A program made the position numbers and the translations under genes. 64,000 bases of DNA from Thermodesulfovibrionia bacterium (GTDB lineage: Bacteria; Nitrospirota; Thermodesulfovibrionia; UBA6902; BMS3Bbin08), in contig JAUXYI010000079.1 in the NCBI GenBank assembly GCA_030694425.1, positions 61,430-125,429 on the forward strand. The letters run 5' to 3'. Each line of letters begins with the position of its first letter. The first letter of the stretch is position 1. The notes under the pieces are model-generated. The model was not told the DNA's origin, did not search any database, and saw nothing but the letters and a program-made list of their open reading frames with translations. This document shows, piece after piece, positions 52,990-61,710 of the stretch.

Positions 52990-55386
52990 TTGATAACCAA
53001 TCAACAGTTCACTTTTAAAACTTTATCGTTGTCTGCAAGACCGGCACGAGTTGTTGTACTTATTAACAATGATGACAAAGACTGGCAAGATATAATTCTT
53101 CACGTTATTGAATGGAACAGTAATTGTTGGGGAGGAGCTTATCATTTAATTGTGCCAACAGACGGCAATAAAATAGACGAAGAGTTTTGGTTATTAATGC
53201 AGAGATTTGACCCGGATTATATTTATTACTATAAAAAAACTATGATGGATTTTAAACTTTTAGCCCCACGTGAATATAAAGACTCGTTGCAAAATAATAC
53301 TGATGAGTTTATTAAGGAGAATCCTGAATCAGACCCTAAACAAGTCAAGGATGATATAGATAAGCAAGCTGAATCCATCAATATTGACAAATTTCATATT
53401 TCCCAAGACCTTGAATTGGAATTAAAAAATAGATTAAATCCATTTGAAGAACCTATTCATCAGATAGGAGCTATAAGTGGTGTAAGTTTTCCACTTACAG
53501 CATTGAGTACTGCATTTAAAGGAATAACCATTCGCCAAAGTATTTTATCTCCTTACATAGAGGCATCAAAAGAATTAGCTTTATGTCTTTACAGTATTGT
53601 GGGCAAAGTAGATAAATTATTTAGAGGTGAAACAATTTTGCTTTCTGAATATGATATTACTCCTCATTTCTGGAATGCAGATAATATACATGAATTTATT
53701 CAAAGTGCATTGAAGAAAAAAGAAGATTATTGGAAGATGCCCTTCCCAAAGACAATGGTAGGAATGGCTTTTTATTCTTCTAACTTTGATTCTCAAATAA
53801 AGCCAGTAATAATTCTTGGAGATACCATTAAAGATTTTTGTCTATACTATAACCTTTCAAGGTTGAATCTCAATACTTACTGGTTACCAAAGAAATTACT
53901 AGAAGCATACGTTAAAGAATCATCTAAAAAAAATATAAAAGTATTGTTTGAGGGTGAAACTTCGTATGTTTATTGGTTAAAAGATTTAATTGAAAATGTC
54001 CTCAGGTCGAAATCAGAAAAGAAATTTTATCTTTATAGCACTTCTTCTGAAGATGCAGATTTTGATTTAGTAAAAAGAGCATTCAATGAAGCAACTCTTA
54101 TCATAAGTGATAAACCTATAAGTGATTATATTGAAATTCAAACTGATATTGAGAAGCTACTTCAGGGACGAGTAAAAGTTTTAGAGGAGGATGTACCAAA
54201 AAAAAATTACGTTGAACAGTTTTACCAAGGAGAAAGTATCAATGTTCTAAATACTCCGATACCTAAAAAGTTTCCTAAAATTCCTCCGCATAATCATAAT
54301 TGGATTGCTGACGTCTTAATTGAGAATTATCTGCCACCTCAGATAAAAAGTCTTGGAGCAAAAGCAATTATTCATAAAAATTATAATAACGATGTAATAC
54401 GAGTAAGTTCAGAAGGTTTTTCTTATTTTTGTCCGCATTTTGCTTATTTCTCAGGCTGGGGAGGAATTGAAAATATCCTTGTAAGACCTAAGTTGAGGTT
54501 ATTTGAAGATTTTATAATTATTGAAGAGCTTTTTAAAGAAAAGAATTATCATGTTAAATACTCGGATAAAGGTGATTATCATAGGGAAATGTGTTTAAAA
54601 TTTGGAGGCTTTGATAAGTTATCAGATTTCTTAAATGAGGGAAAAAAGAGAACCTTGCTTTTGAAGTATTGCGATGGAAACGAAAGCAAAGAAGGGGAAG
54701 GCACTTTTTTACAGAATGAGCGGAGAAGATATTTGTGGTTTGATGAGATAGAAAAAATACTTCAAGCAGATACAAGAAACACAATAGATTACCTACTGGA
54801 GAGGGAAATACTTTACAGGGGATTTATTTTTAAATGTCAAAAATGTAGATATGATGCTTGGTATCCAATAGAAGAAGTAACAAGTAAATTTAGATGTTCG
54901 AGGTGTAGGACAGAACAGATTTTTAAGCCTGAACATTGGAAAATACCACATAACGAGCCACGATGGTACTACAAATTAGATGAAGTGGTGTTTCAAGGGA
55001 TAAGACATAATAATTATATTCCTATCCTTACAATAAGAAAATTGAAAAAATTATCTAAATATGGATTTCACTATGTTCCCGAGATTGAAATAAGAAAAGA
55101 CCCAATGACTGAAAAACCCGACCTTGAAATAGATTTTGTAGTTATTATTGATGGTAAAATTTATTTTGGTGAAGCCACAAAAGAAGATAAATTAGAAAAA
55201 GATACTTCCAAGGAGCAAGAAAAGCTTACTAAACTAAAGAATATTGCTATAGCGGTTCAAGCAAAAAAGATAATTTTGGCAACTTTCTCTGATGAATGGA
55301 GTGAAGGGACAAAAAACAATATAGAAAAAACATTTGGCCAAACAGTTTGTTTGCCGCTAACTTTTGCTAGGGGAGATTTGCTTTAA
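52990..55386 (+). CDS. Large protein of unknown function with zinc ribbon and nuclease-like C-terminus
   Basis: 798 residues from a TTG start (AAAGGA upstream, spaced wide). I do not recognise the family. N-terminal ~70 residues (ARVVVLINNDDKDWQD, WGGAYHLIVPTDG, FDPDYIYYY) look like an alpha/beta fold. A four-Cys zinc ribbon lies at 616-639 (C616xxC619, C636xxC639). The C-terminal ~110 residues read DLEIDFVVIIDGKIYFGEAT (711-730), a long helix, AKKIILATFS: a layout like PD-(D/E)XK nucleases (Asp715, Glu728), but with Thr where the catalytic Lys is expected. The gene is more AT-rich than its neighbours and lies between two toxin-antitoxin loci, suggesting recent transfer and a possible role in defence. 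Monocistronic; no membrane segments. Confidence 0.7.
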   Translation: MITNQQFTFKTLSLSARPARVVVLINNDDKDWQDIILHVIEWNSNCWGGAYHLIVPTDGNKIDEEFWLLMQRFDPDYIYYYKKTMMDFKLLAPREYKDSLQNNTDEFIKENPESDPKQVKDDIDKQAESINIDKFHISQDLELELKNRLNPFEEPIHQIGAISGVSFPLTALSTAFKGITIRQSILSPYIEASKELALCLYSIVGKVDKLFRGETILLSEYDITPHFWNADNIHEFIQSALKKKEDYWKMPFPKTMVGMAFYSSNFDSQIKPVIILGDTIKDFCLYYNLSRLNLNTYWLPKKLLEAYVKESSKKNIKVLFEGETSYVYWLKDLIENVLRSKSEKKFYLYSTSSEDADFDLVKRAFNEATLIISDKPISDYIEIQTDIEKLLQGRVKVLEEDVPKKNYVEQFYQGESINVLNTPIPKKFPKIPPHNHNWIADVLIENYLPPQIKSLGAKAIIHKNYNNDVIRVSSEGFSYFCPHFAYFSGWGGIENILVRPKLRLFEDFIIIEELFKEKNYHVKYSDKGDYHREMCLKFGGFDKLSDFLNEGKKRTLLLKYCDGNESKEGEGTFLQNERRRYLWFDEIEKILQADTRNTIDYLLEREILYRGFIFKCQKCRYDAWYPIEEVTSKFRCSRCRTEQIFKPEHWKIPHNEPRWYYKLDEVVFQGIRHNNYIPILTIRKLKKLSKYGFHYVPEIEIRKDPMTEKPDLEIDFVVIIDGKIYFGEATKEDKLEKDTSKEQEKLTKLKNIAIAVQAKKIILATFSDEWSEGTKNNIEKTFGQTVCLPLTFARGDLL

Positions 55387-55450
55387 TTAACATTTCAGGA
55401 AAGGCAGAGGGACACTTACCATATTTTCTTCCCCGGCAATCCTCCAAATC

Positions 55451-55734
55451 TTAAGCCTTCTTGGGTTCAAGTTTTATGACAATCTGTGCGTCAAGGGCAT
55501 TGGCAATCTTCTTAAGAGTGGAAAGTTTGGGCAATCCGTGGGTGAGTCTTCGATTCTGGAAATGGTGGATTGCGGCATTCCTGCTTTTTTGGCTACTTCC
55601 TCCTGAGTCATCTTTTTCTTTAACCTCTGTTCAATGATGCTCTTGGCAAGCTTGTATTCAGGAATGAGTTTTTCATATTCTTCCTTGACTCTTTTATCCT
55701 TCAAAAGCTCCTTTCTATGTTCCCTGTAAGTCAT
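55451..55734 (-). pseudogene. Frameshifted HigA-type antitoxin
   Basis: The open frame begins at 55734 (MTYREHRKELLKDKRVKEEY), with a helix-turn-helix MTQEEVAKKAGMPQSTISRIEDS. After RIEDS the frame is lost; shifting by one base restores THGLPKLSTLKKIANALDAQ, then IVIKLEPKKA and a stop at 55451, the normal family end. One base is therefore missing near 55550, a true mutation or a sequencing error. Lies 4 bases after the toxin remnant. Confidence 0.85.
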
Positions 55735-55738
55735 TTTG

Positions 55739-55936
55739 TTACCTCCGTCTTGAAAGATAATCGTTCATCCTTTTTAAAGCAGTCTCTATCTCCCCTCTGG
55801 GAGTTTTTTCGGTCTTTTTTGTGAAGCCATGCAATAAGACAAACTTTCTGCCTGTGAATGTAAAATAAAGAATTCTATGAATATTTGTTTTGTCCTTAAT
55901 CCTTATCTCAAAAAGTTTCTTTGTCCCTATATAGCA
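55739..55936 (-). pseudogene. Truncated HigB/Gp49-like toxin
   Basis: Open frame of about 65 codons with no start: GTKKLFEIRIKDKTNIHRIL, YFTFTGRKFVLLHGFTKKTE, KTPRGEIETALKRMNDYL is the C-terminal two thirds of a Gp49-like RelE-superfamily toxin. An in-frame stop lies at 55937, and no N-terminal part is recognisable further upstream. Precedes the broken antitoxin, so a whole toxin-antitoxin module has decayed here. Confidence 0.85.
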
Positions 55937-56109
55937 TTATTGCTATAAAATCAATATAAAAAACAGCGACTATTTTGTGATGGTCTCACGATTTTTTACT
56001 CGCAGAGAAACAAAAAATTACCCCTGCCTTTGATAACTTCACAAAACACGTTTTTGAAAGTCTTGAAGCCCCTTGCAGTAAGACAAACTTTATAGTATCC
56101 TAAACACTA

Positions 56110-57051
56110 ATGGCGTTTTTTAATTATACAGCAAAGGAAATAACCCTCAAGGTTGTATATTACGGACCTGGCTTTTCCGGCAAGACAACAAACCTGCAGC
56201 AGCTCCACTCTATTTTGCCATCCGACAAAAGGGGAAAACTCATTTCCCTGGCAACAGAGGCTGACAGAACCCTTTTCTTTGATTTCCTTCCGGTAGACTT
56301 CGGAAAGATTAGAGATTTTAACATAAGATTTCAGCTTTATACTGTCCCCGGACAGGTAAGATACAATGCAACAAGACGCCTTGTGCTTAAAGGCGCTGAT
56401 GCAGTAGTTTTTGTGGCCGATTCTCAAAGGGAGATGAAAGAGCAGAATATTGAGAGTTTTAATAATATGATGGGAAACCTCATTGCAAATGATTTAGACC
56501 CGGAAGATACGCCATTTGTACTTCAATACAATAAAAGGGACCTTCAAAATATCATGAGCGCAGAAGAACTTAATGCTGATTTAAATAAAAACAACGTTCC
56601 TTTTTTTGAGGCAATTGCTGCAGAAGCTAAAGGGGTTCAAGAGACTTTTAAAAAAATAACAACTAATTTGCTTAAGCACATGGAACAAAAACATAAATTA
56701 GATATAGAATACCCTGCAGTAGAACCAGCGCAACCTGTTTTTGAGAAGCCTATGTCCAAGCCTTCTGTTTTTGAGTCTCACAGGCTGGACATCTCTCCCC
56801 CCCCTATCAGGATTTCTCAGCCTGTAAAACGCACTAAGGCTGAAGAGCCATTTACACGAGCCTCTTATTCCGAAGACCTCTCAGGGCTTGTGCAGGCAAT
56901 CTTTGGCTTAAAAAATGTTATGTCAGAGATAAACAGCACACTCAAAGAAATGCAGAGAAAACAGGATGGAATCCAGAAGGAACTATTTGAATTCAGACAG
57001 ATATTCTCAGAAGAAAAAAAGAAAAAAAGGATAAGAAGGTTTTTCTCATAG
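56110..57051 (+). CDS. MglA-like small Ras-type GTPase with C-terminal extension
   Basis: 313 residues. G1 GPGFSGKT (19-26), G3 region LYTVPGQ (the usual DxxG Asp is Thr/Val, as in MglA-group GTPases), G4 NKRD (141-144). The domain ends about residue 195; then a proline-rich linker and a C-terminal coiled coil (MSEINSTLKEMQRKQDGIQK) with a basic end (KKKKRIRRFFS). MglA controls polarity and gliding/type IV pilus motility. Its partner GAP (MglB) is not adjacent. Convergent with the following gene (4-base gap). Confidence 0.92.
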   Translation: MAFFNYTAKEITLKVVYYGPGFSGKTTNLQQLHSILPSDKRGKLISLATEADRTLFFDFLPVDFGKIRDFNIRFQLYTVPGQVRYNATRRLVLKGADAVVFVADSQREMKEQNIESFNNMMGNLIANDLDPEDTPFVLQYNKRDLQNIMSAEELNADLNKNNVPFFEAIAAEAKGVQETFKKITTNLLKHMEQKHKLDIEYPAVEPAQPVFEKPMSKPSVFESHRLDISPPPIRISQPVKRTKAEEPFTRASYSEDLSGLVQAIFGLKNVMSEINSTLKEMQRKQDGIQKELFEFRQIFSEEKKKKRIRRFFS

Positions 57052-57054
57052 CTA

Positions 57055-58539
57055 TCACAACATTTCAAGTGTTTTTATAAGTGCCTCTGCTTTTTTCAAG
57101 GTCTCAAAATATTCCTTTTCCGGCTCAGAATCTGCAACAATTCCTGCCCCTGCCTGCACATAAGCAATGCCATTTTTTACAACAAATGTCCTTATGATAA
57201 TATTTAAATCCATTGCTCCTGCGAAACTAATATAACCGAGAGATCCCGTGTACGGCCCTCTTGCTACAGGTTCAAGTTCATCAATTATCTCCATACACCT
57301 TACTTTTGGAACGCCTGTTATTGTACCGCCGGGGAAAGCAGCCCTTATTGCATCAAAACGGGTTTTATTTTTCGCAACCCTGCCTTTAATATTTGACACA
57401 ATATGAATGACATGAGAATAATCCTCTGTTATCATGAATTCATCAACAAATACGGACCCGTAGTCAGAGATTTTACCAAGGTCATTCCGCTCAAGGTCTA
57501 TCAACATCAAGTGTTCAGCCCGCTCCTTTTCATTAAGCAGCAAATCTTCTCTCATTTCCTTATCGCCCCTGGCATCCATACCCCTCGGCCTCGTTCCTGC
57601 GATTGGTCTTGTTTCTACTGTGTCTCCGGTAAACAGCAATAATCTTTCAGGAGAAGAACTCACGATTTGATAATCTCCCATATCCAGATATGCTGCAAAA
57701 GGAGAAGGATTTATCATGCTTAATGTTTTATAAATCTCCCATTGCTCTGTATTCCCGATGCTGGCAGAGACCCTCTGAGAAAGGTTTGCCTGAAATATAT
57801 CGCCTGCTTTTATGTATTCCTTTGTCCTTTTAACGATATTCATATATTCATCTTTACTCATCTCCTGCTGTATCCTGACCGGCCTTTTAAATCCTGCGGA
57901 ATTTTTTGTATTTTTTTGACTTTTTGAATTTATCTTCATGAAAAGCTCTTTAATTTTTTCACATGCATTATCATAATAGATGCCATAGTCTTTTTCAGGC
58001 AGCCGCGCAGTAAAATCCCCTTCGCTTATACCGGGGCAGGAAATAATAAATGTTTTTTTGTTTTTATGGTCAAATGCGATAAAAGTATCAACCAGCAGAA
58101 AATGTGCATCAGGTATCTGAAGGTCATCAATGACTGTTCTTGGCAGCCGTTCAAGGTAATGGACAAAATCATAACTGATAATGCCCACGGCGCCGCCTAA
58201 AAAAGGCGGGAGATTTTCTAACGGTTTTATTTTATAGGATGCAAGCAGTTCGTTTAATCTTTTTAAAGGCGCTGCAGAGGAAAGAATCTTTTTGCCATTA
58301 GATTCTAATTCAACAGTGTTGTTCTTTACCTTTAAGATTGAAAATGGTTTTGCCCCTGCAAATGAATATCTTGCGATTTTTTCAGGACCCTTTATACTCT
58401 CAAGAAGGAAACTATAAGGGCATTTTATTAATTCATAAATTTGCTGAGGAGAGGCAAACGGCAATTCTGTATAGACTGGATATATGTTACCTTTTTTTGC
58501 GTCTTCTATGAAATTATCTCTGGAGGGATGTATAACCAT
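57055..58539 (-). CDS. Chorismate-utilising enzyme, TrpE/PabB type
   Basis: 494 residues. Chorismate-binding fold with IKAGDIFQANLSQRVSA, SSPERLLLFTGDTVETRPIA, GTRPRG, LIDLERNDLG and AFPGGTITGVPKVRCMEIID. PIAGT is the anthranilate-synthase version of the motif (PabB usually has PIKGT), but FPGGTITG and QANLSQR are more PabB-like. Product: anthranilate (TrpE) or aminodeoxychorismate (PabB); undecided. No trp or pab genes nearby. The N-terminal KGNIYPVYTELPFASPQQIY favours TrpE. Confidence 0.9.
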   Translation of the reverse strand: MVIHPSRDNFIEDAKKGNIYPVYTELPFASPQQIYELIKCPYSFLLESIKGPEKIARYSFAGAKPFSILKVKNNTVELESNGKKILSSAAPLKRLNELLASYKIKPLENLPPFLGGAVGIISYDFVHYLERLPRTVIDDLQIPDAHFLLVDTFIAFDHKNKKTFIISCPGISEGDFTARLPEKDYGIYYDNACEKIKELFMKINSKSQKNTKNSAGFKRPVRIQQEMSKDEYMNIVKRTKEYIKAGDIFQANLSQRVSASIGNTEQWEIYKTLSMINPSPFAAYLDMGDYQIVSSSPERLLLFTGDTVETRPIAGTRPRGMDARGDKEMREDLLLNEKERAEHLMLIDLERNDLGKISDYGSVFVDEFMITEDYSHVIHIVSNIKGRVAKNKTRFDAIRAAFPGGTITGVPKVRCMEIIDELEPVARGPYTGSLGYISFAGAMDLNIIIRTFVVKNGIAYVQAGAGIVADSEPEKEYFETLKKAEALIKTLEML

Positions 58540-58609
58540 AAGAGAGAAGTTAAAGGTTATAAGTTAAAAGTTACTAAGAAGACCATAAGTAAGAGCACAT
58601 TGCTTTTTC

Positions 58610-58709
58610 CGTCATTCCCGCAGTCCTTAAGCGGGAATCCAGTATTTTCTTTGGTTTTCCTGGATTCCTGCTGGAGTTTATCCCGTGCTTCATACGGGGC
58701 AGGAATGAC
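58610..58709. repeat. GTCATTCCCG-GGAATGAC double hairpin
   Basis: GTCATTCCCGCAGTCCTTAA then GCGGGAATCC, and a second arm TGGATTCCTGCTGGAGTTTA ... GGGGCAGGAATGAC. Intergenic between the TrpE/PabB-type gene and pyrF. Confidence 0.85.
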
Positions 58710-58760
58710 CGCTTATGAGGTTTTACTAATGGACTCATTAGTAAGAAAAGAATTTTTTTC

Positions 58761-59489
58761 TCACTTTTCACTTTTCACTCTTAACTCTTTTATAATACGT
58801 TCCAGCGATTTAATCGGGTTAGGCTGAGACATTACTGCCCTGCCTATTACAAAGTAGTCAGCCCCTTTTCTTAAAGCTTCTCCGGGTGTCATTGTCCTCT
58901 TCTGGTCATCTTCTTGAGTCCATGATGGTCTAATTCCAGGTGTAACTATCAAAAAACCATTACCGCAGTGTGCCCTGATAATTTCTATTTCATGCGGTGA
59001 TGCAACTACCCCGTCAAGTCCTGCTTTTAAGGCGAGCCCACTGAGATGTTTAACCTGCGTATTCATGCTCTGTCCTATGCCAAGCTCATCTTTCAGGGTA
59101 ACCTGGTCTATGCTTGTCAATATTGTCACGCCGAGCAATACAGGTCTTTTAATATTCCTTTTTAGAGAAACATCAACGAGTGTCTGGGCTGTTTTCCTCA
59201 TCATCTCAAAACCGCCGAGTGTATGCACATTAAACATAAATACTCCGAGTTCTGCTGCCGCTATGGCAGTTCTGGACACTGTATTAGGGATGTCGTGATA
59301 TTTCAGGTCAAGAAAAACTTTTTTGCCTTTTGCATGGATTTTTTCTATTATCCTGGGACCAACGGAGGTAAACAACTCGGAGCCGACTTTAAAGATATCA
59401 ATATGCTCTCTGAATTTTTCAATTATTTCTACAGCTTCCTCATAATCAGCTACGTCAAGGGCAAGGATTATACGTTCTTTAGTTTCCAT
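58761..59489 (-). CDS. pyrF: Orotidine 5'-phosphate decarboxylase
   Basis: 242 residues. The catalytic array KxDLKYHDIPNT gives Asp61, Lys63 and Asp66; also IILALDV at the start and LIVTPGIRPSW with GADYFVIGRAVMSQPNP for phosphate binding. Makes UMP in pyrimidine synthesis. Preceded by AT-rich repeats and followed by a repeat-rich gap. Not clustered with other pyr genes. Confidence 0.97.
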   Translation of the reverse strand: METKERIILALDVADYEEAVEIIEKFREHIDIFKVGSELFTSVGPRIIEKIHAKGKKVFLDLKYHDIPNTVSRTAIAAAELGVFMFNVHTLGGFEMMRKTAQTLVDVSLKRNIKRPVLLGVTILTSIDQVTLKDELGIGQSMNTQVKHLSGLALKAGLDGVVASPHEIEIIRAHCGNGFLIVTPGIRPSWTQEDDQKRTMTPGEALRKGADYFVIGRAVMSQPNPIKSLERIIKELRVKSEK

Positions 59490-59584
59490 AATAAATCAAA
59501 TATTAAAAATCAAAAATGAAAATTAAGGAAGATGTTTTTAAATAATTTTTCCATTCCACAATTTTGCATTTTGATTTTTCATTT

Positions 59585-60133
59585 TTAAATTTTTGGCAAT
59601 GTTATCCCCTTCTGAGCCTGATATTTGCCTGTTTTATCTGCATAGGAAGTCATACAGATTTCCTCTGCGCCCAAAAATATGAGTTGGGCAATGCCCTCGT
59701 TTGCATAAATTCTGGCTGGCAGGGGAGTTGTGTTTGAAATCTCAATTGTTACATGCCCTTCCCATTCAGGTTCAAGCGGGGTCACATTTACCGCTATGCC
59801 GCAGCGTGCATAAGTGGATTTGCCGAGACATATCACTATTACATCTCTCGGGATTCTAAAATATTCTACAGAAGCAGCAAGGACAAATGAATTCGGCGGT
59901 ATTACACAAACATCTCCCTTGAAGTCAATAAAACTCTGCGGGTCAAATTTTTTAGGATCAACTATTGTATTGTTTATGTTGGTAAAAATCTTAAATTTAT
60001 CTGATATTCTCATATCATAGCCATAAGAACTTACACCATAGGAGATTACTCCTGATTTTACCTGCTTTTCAGTAAAGGGCTTTATCATGCCTTTTTTAGC
60101 TTTTTCTCTAATCCAGCGGTCATTTTTTACCAT
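59585..60133 (-). CDS. dcd: dCTP deaminase
   Basis: 182 residues. [39 protein letters not shown] core, [28 protein letters not shown] (the catalytic Glu lies in this segment) and NEGIAQLIF. Provides dUMP precursors. The start is supported by CATAGAGGAGAAGC. Between pyrF and the RNase H gene. Confidence 0.97.
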   Translation of the reverse strand: MVKNDRWIREKAKKGMIKPFTEKQVKSGVISYGVSSYGYDMRISDKFKIFTNINNTIVDPKKFDPQSFIDFKGDVCVIPPNSFVLAASVEYFRIPRDVIVICLGKSTYARCGIAVNVTPLEPEWEGHVTIEISNTTPLPARIYANEGIAQLIFLGAEEICMTSYADKTGKYQAQKGITLPKI

Positions 60134-60173
60134 GCTTCTCCTCTATGGATAACAGGATGCTTTCAACTACAGT

Positions 60174-60635
60174 TTAGACTGATTTAATAATACTTTTTTT
60201 AATGGACTTTTTGGCAAGCAAATCAGCTTCCTTATTTAATTCACGAGGCACATGGGTCATTCTATAATTGTCAAATTCTCCAAGCATATTTTTTGATTTC
60301 TGCCATAACGGTTTTAAATTGGCGCTGCTTATTCTATAAACCCCTTTTATCTGCCTTACGAGAAGTTCAGAATCAAGGAAAATCTCTATTTTTTTAAGCC
60401 CTAATGACTTTGCCTCTTCAAGACCCCTTATTAAAGCAGAATATTCTGCAACATTATTGGTCGCTATACCTATATACTCAGATATTTTATAATCTTTGTG
60501 TAAATGCCCTCTAACCTGAATTACGACTCCTATCCCTGCACGGCCTGGATTTCCGCTCGAGGCTCCGTCACAATAAATTTTTGCTTCGGATATGAAACCA
60601 TTGTCTTCCTTTTTAACCTCTTCTCTACGGGTCAT
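60174..60635 (-). CDS. RNase H-like protein (RNase HI family)
   Basis: About 153 residues from the ATG at 60635 (a TTG at 60650 directly after the previous stop is also possible; neither has a good ribosome site). Catalytic acidic residues Asp28 (IYCDGASSGNPG), Glu69 (NNVAEYSALI), Asp93 (FLDSELLV) and Asp near the end (NKEADLLA), numbering from the TTG. Likely cleaves RNA in RNA-DNA hybrids. Follows the zinc-ribbon gene with an overlap-like junction; commonly paired with it. Confidence 0.93.
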   Translation of the reverse strand: MTRREEVKKEDNGFISEAKIYCDGASSGNPGRAGIGVVIQVRGHLHKDYKISEYIGIATNNVAEYSALIRGLEEAKSLGLKKIEIFLDSELLVRQIKGVYRISSANLKPLWQKSKNMLGEFDNYRMTHVPRELNKEADLLAKKSIKKSIIKSV

Positions 60636-60650
60636 CAATAAAAAGTCCAA

Positions 60651-61358
60651 TCATTTTTCTTTATAAAACAAAAACCTGTTACAGTAACAACAGGTAAAAA
60701 TATCTTTATTATCTTTTATATCATTGTATAACTGAGGAGGGATATTAGTATTACAGCCAAGACAAACCTCATTCACAGTCTGAACCACTGCTATTCCGCC
60801 AGCGCTTTTTGCGAGATCCATGTATTGTTCGTAAATCTCTCCGTCTATCTTTCTGACGATATCCTTTCTTCTTATCTTGTACATTTCCATTTCAGAGTGC
60901 AATCTATTCTTTTCCGCCTCCAGCGCTTTTTCTTCCTGCCTGAAATCTTCCTCTGCCTTTTTTAATTTTGGCTCTTGTTTTTTCATGTCCTTTGCTAAGT
61001 TATCAAGGGCTTCCATTATTGAAAGTATTTCTTCTTCAATTTGATATTTCTTATCCTCGAAAGTTTTTACTTCTTTAAGATGCGCCTCATATTCCTTATT
61101 AGTCTTGATTTCTGAACTCTTAGCTTTCAACTTGTTAATTTTTTCCTGTGTTTCTTCTAATTCACCATCTTTTTGTTTCTTCTTTTTTTCCATTTTTTCA
61201 TATTCTGCCTTAATTCTCTCAAAAGAAGCGCTTGCTTCTTTCAACTGTGCTTTAGCTTTCCCTAATTTATCAGGAAGGGTTTCTATCTCTTCTGCAATAG
61301 AAAGTATGGCAGTGTCTATTTCTTGAAGGTCTATTAAAAGTTTCAATTGTTCATTCAA
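60651..61358 (-). CDS. C4-type zinc-ribbon protein with long coiled coil
   Basis: 235 residues. N-terminal ~170 residues are a coiled coil (FERIKAEYEKMEKKKKQKDG, LEETQEKINKLKAKSSEIKT); the C-terminus is a zinc ribbon, CLGCNTNIPP ... CCYCNRFL. Known as the CT398/'C4-type zinc ribbon domain' family, often next to RNase H; function uncertain, with nucleic-acid binding proposed. It ends one base before the RNase H TTG. Confidence 0.9.
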   Translation of the reverse strand: MNEQLKLLIDLQEIDTAILSIAEEIETLPDKLGKAKAQLKEASASFERIKAEYEKMEKKKKQKDGELEETQEKINKLKAKSSEIKTNKEYEAHLKEVKTFEDKKYQIEEEILSIMEALDNLAKDMKKQEPKLKKAEEDFRQEEKALEAEKNRLHSEMEMYKIRRKDIVRKIDGEIYEQYMDLAKSAGGIAVVQTVNEVCLGCNTNIPPQLYNDIKDNKDIFTCCYCNRFLFYKEK

Positions 61359-61417
61359 CTCTGTCTCTCCAAAAAAGCAATGAGTTAAGGATTTAAAAAT
61401 TAAGAGTTAAAAGTTAT

Positions 61418-61433
61418 CCCGAATAGTCGGGAC
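61418..61433. repeat. TCCCGA-TCGGGA palindrome
   Basis: TCCCGAATAGTCGGGA between the zinc-ribbon gene and the tRNA, flanked by AAGAGTTAAAAGTT and ACTTTTAACTTTAAACTCTT inverted arms. Confidence 0.8.
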
Positions 61434-61466
61434 ACTTTTAACTTTAAACTCTTAATTCAGATTTTA

Positions 61467-61485
61467 CCTCTCTACGAGTCATCGA
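61467..61485 (-). repeat. TGACTCGTAGAG module
   Basis: On the minus strand TCGATGACTCGTAGAGAGGT, about 110 bp upstream of the zinc-ribbon gene and just after the tRNA. Same string as at 28433, but here it is not next to a start codon. Confidence 0.5.
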
Positions 61486-61496
61486 CCGGCAAAATC

Positions 61497-61572
61497 TGGT
61501 GGGCCCACCAGGACTCGAACCTGGGACCAACCGGTTATGAGCCGGTAGCTCTTCCAGCTGAGCTATGGGCCC
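61497..61572 (-). tRNA. tRNA with anticodon CAT (Ile2 or elongator Met)
   Basis: 76-nt cloverleaf: acceptor GGGCCCA / TGGGCCC, D arm GCTC-AGCTGGAA-GAGC, anticodon loop CTCATAA in stem ACCGG/CCGGT, T loop TTCGAGT, encoded CCA. A CAU anticodon with fully paired acceptor excludes the initiator. Ile2 (C34 modified by TilS) and elongator Met cannot be told apart with confidence. Confidence 0.93.
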
Positions 61573-61609
61573 TGAGATAACAAATTTAAAATTTAAAACG
61601 CAAAAATCA

Positions 61610-61625
61610 TCCCGAATAGTCGGGA
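61610..61625. repeat. TCCCGA-TCGGGA palindrome
   Basis: TCCCGAATAGTCGGGA between the tRNA and the rpoD stop; identical to the copy at 61418. Confidence 0.8.
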
Positions 61626-61710
61626 TACATTTTGCATTTTGAATTTTATTTAAGATTCAGTTGTGTCTATTTTATGGAAAATAAAAGGAAAAGTAAATCA
61701 ATGTAATTCT

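Noticed and set aside
61467..61485. TGACTCGTAGAG as a ribosome site for a hidden gene
   Set aside because: No open frame follows; AT-rich repeat and the TCCCGA palindrome come next.
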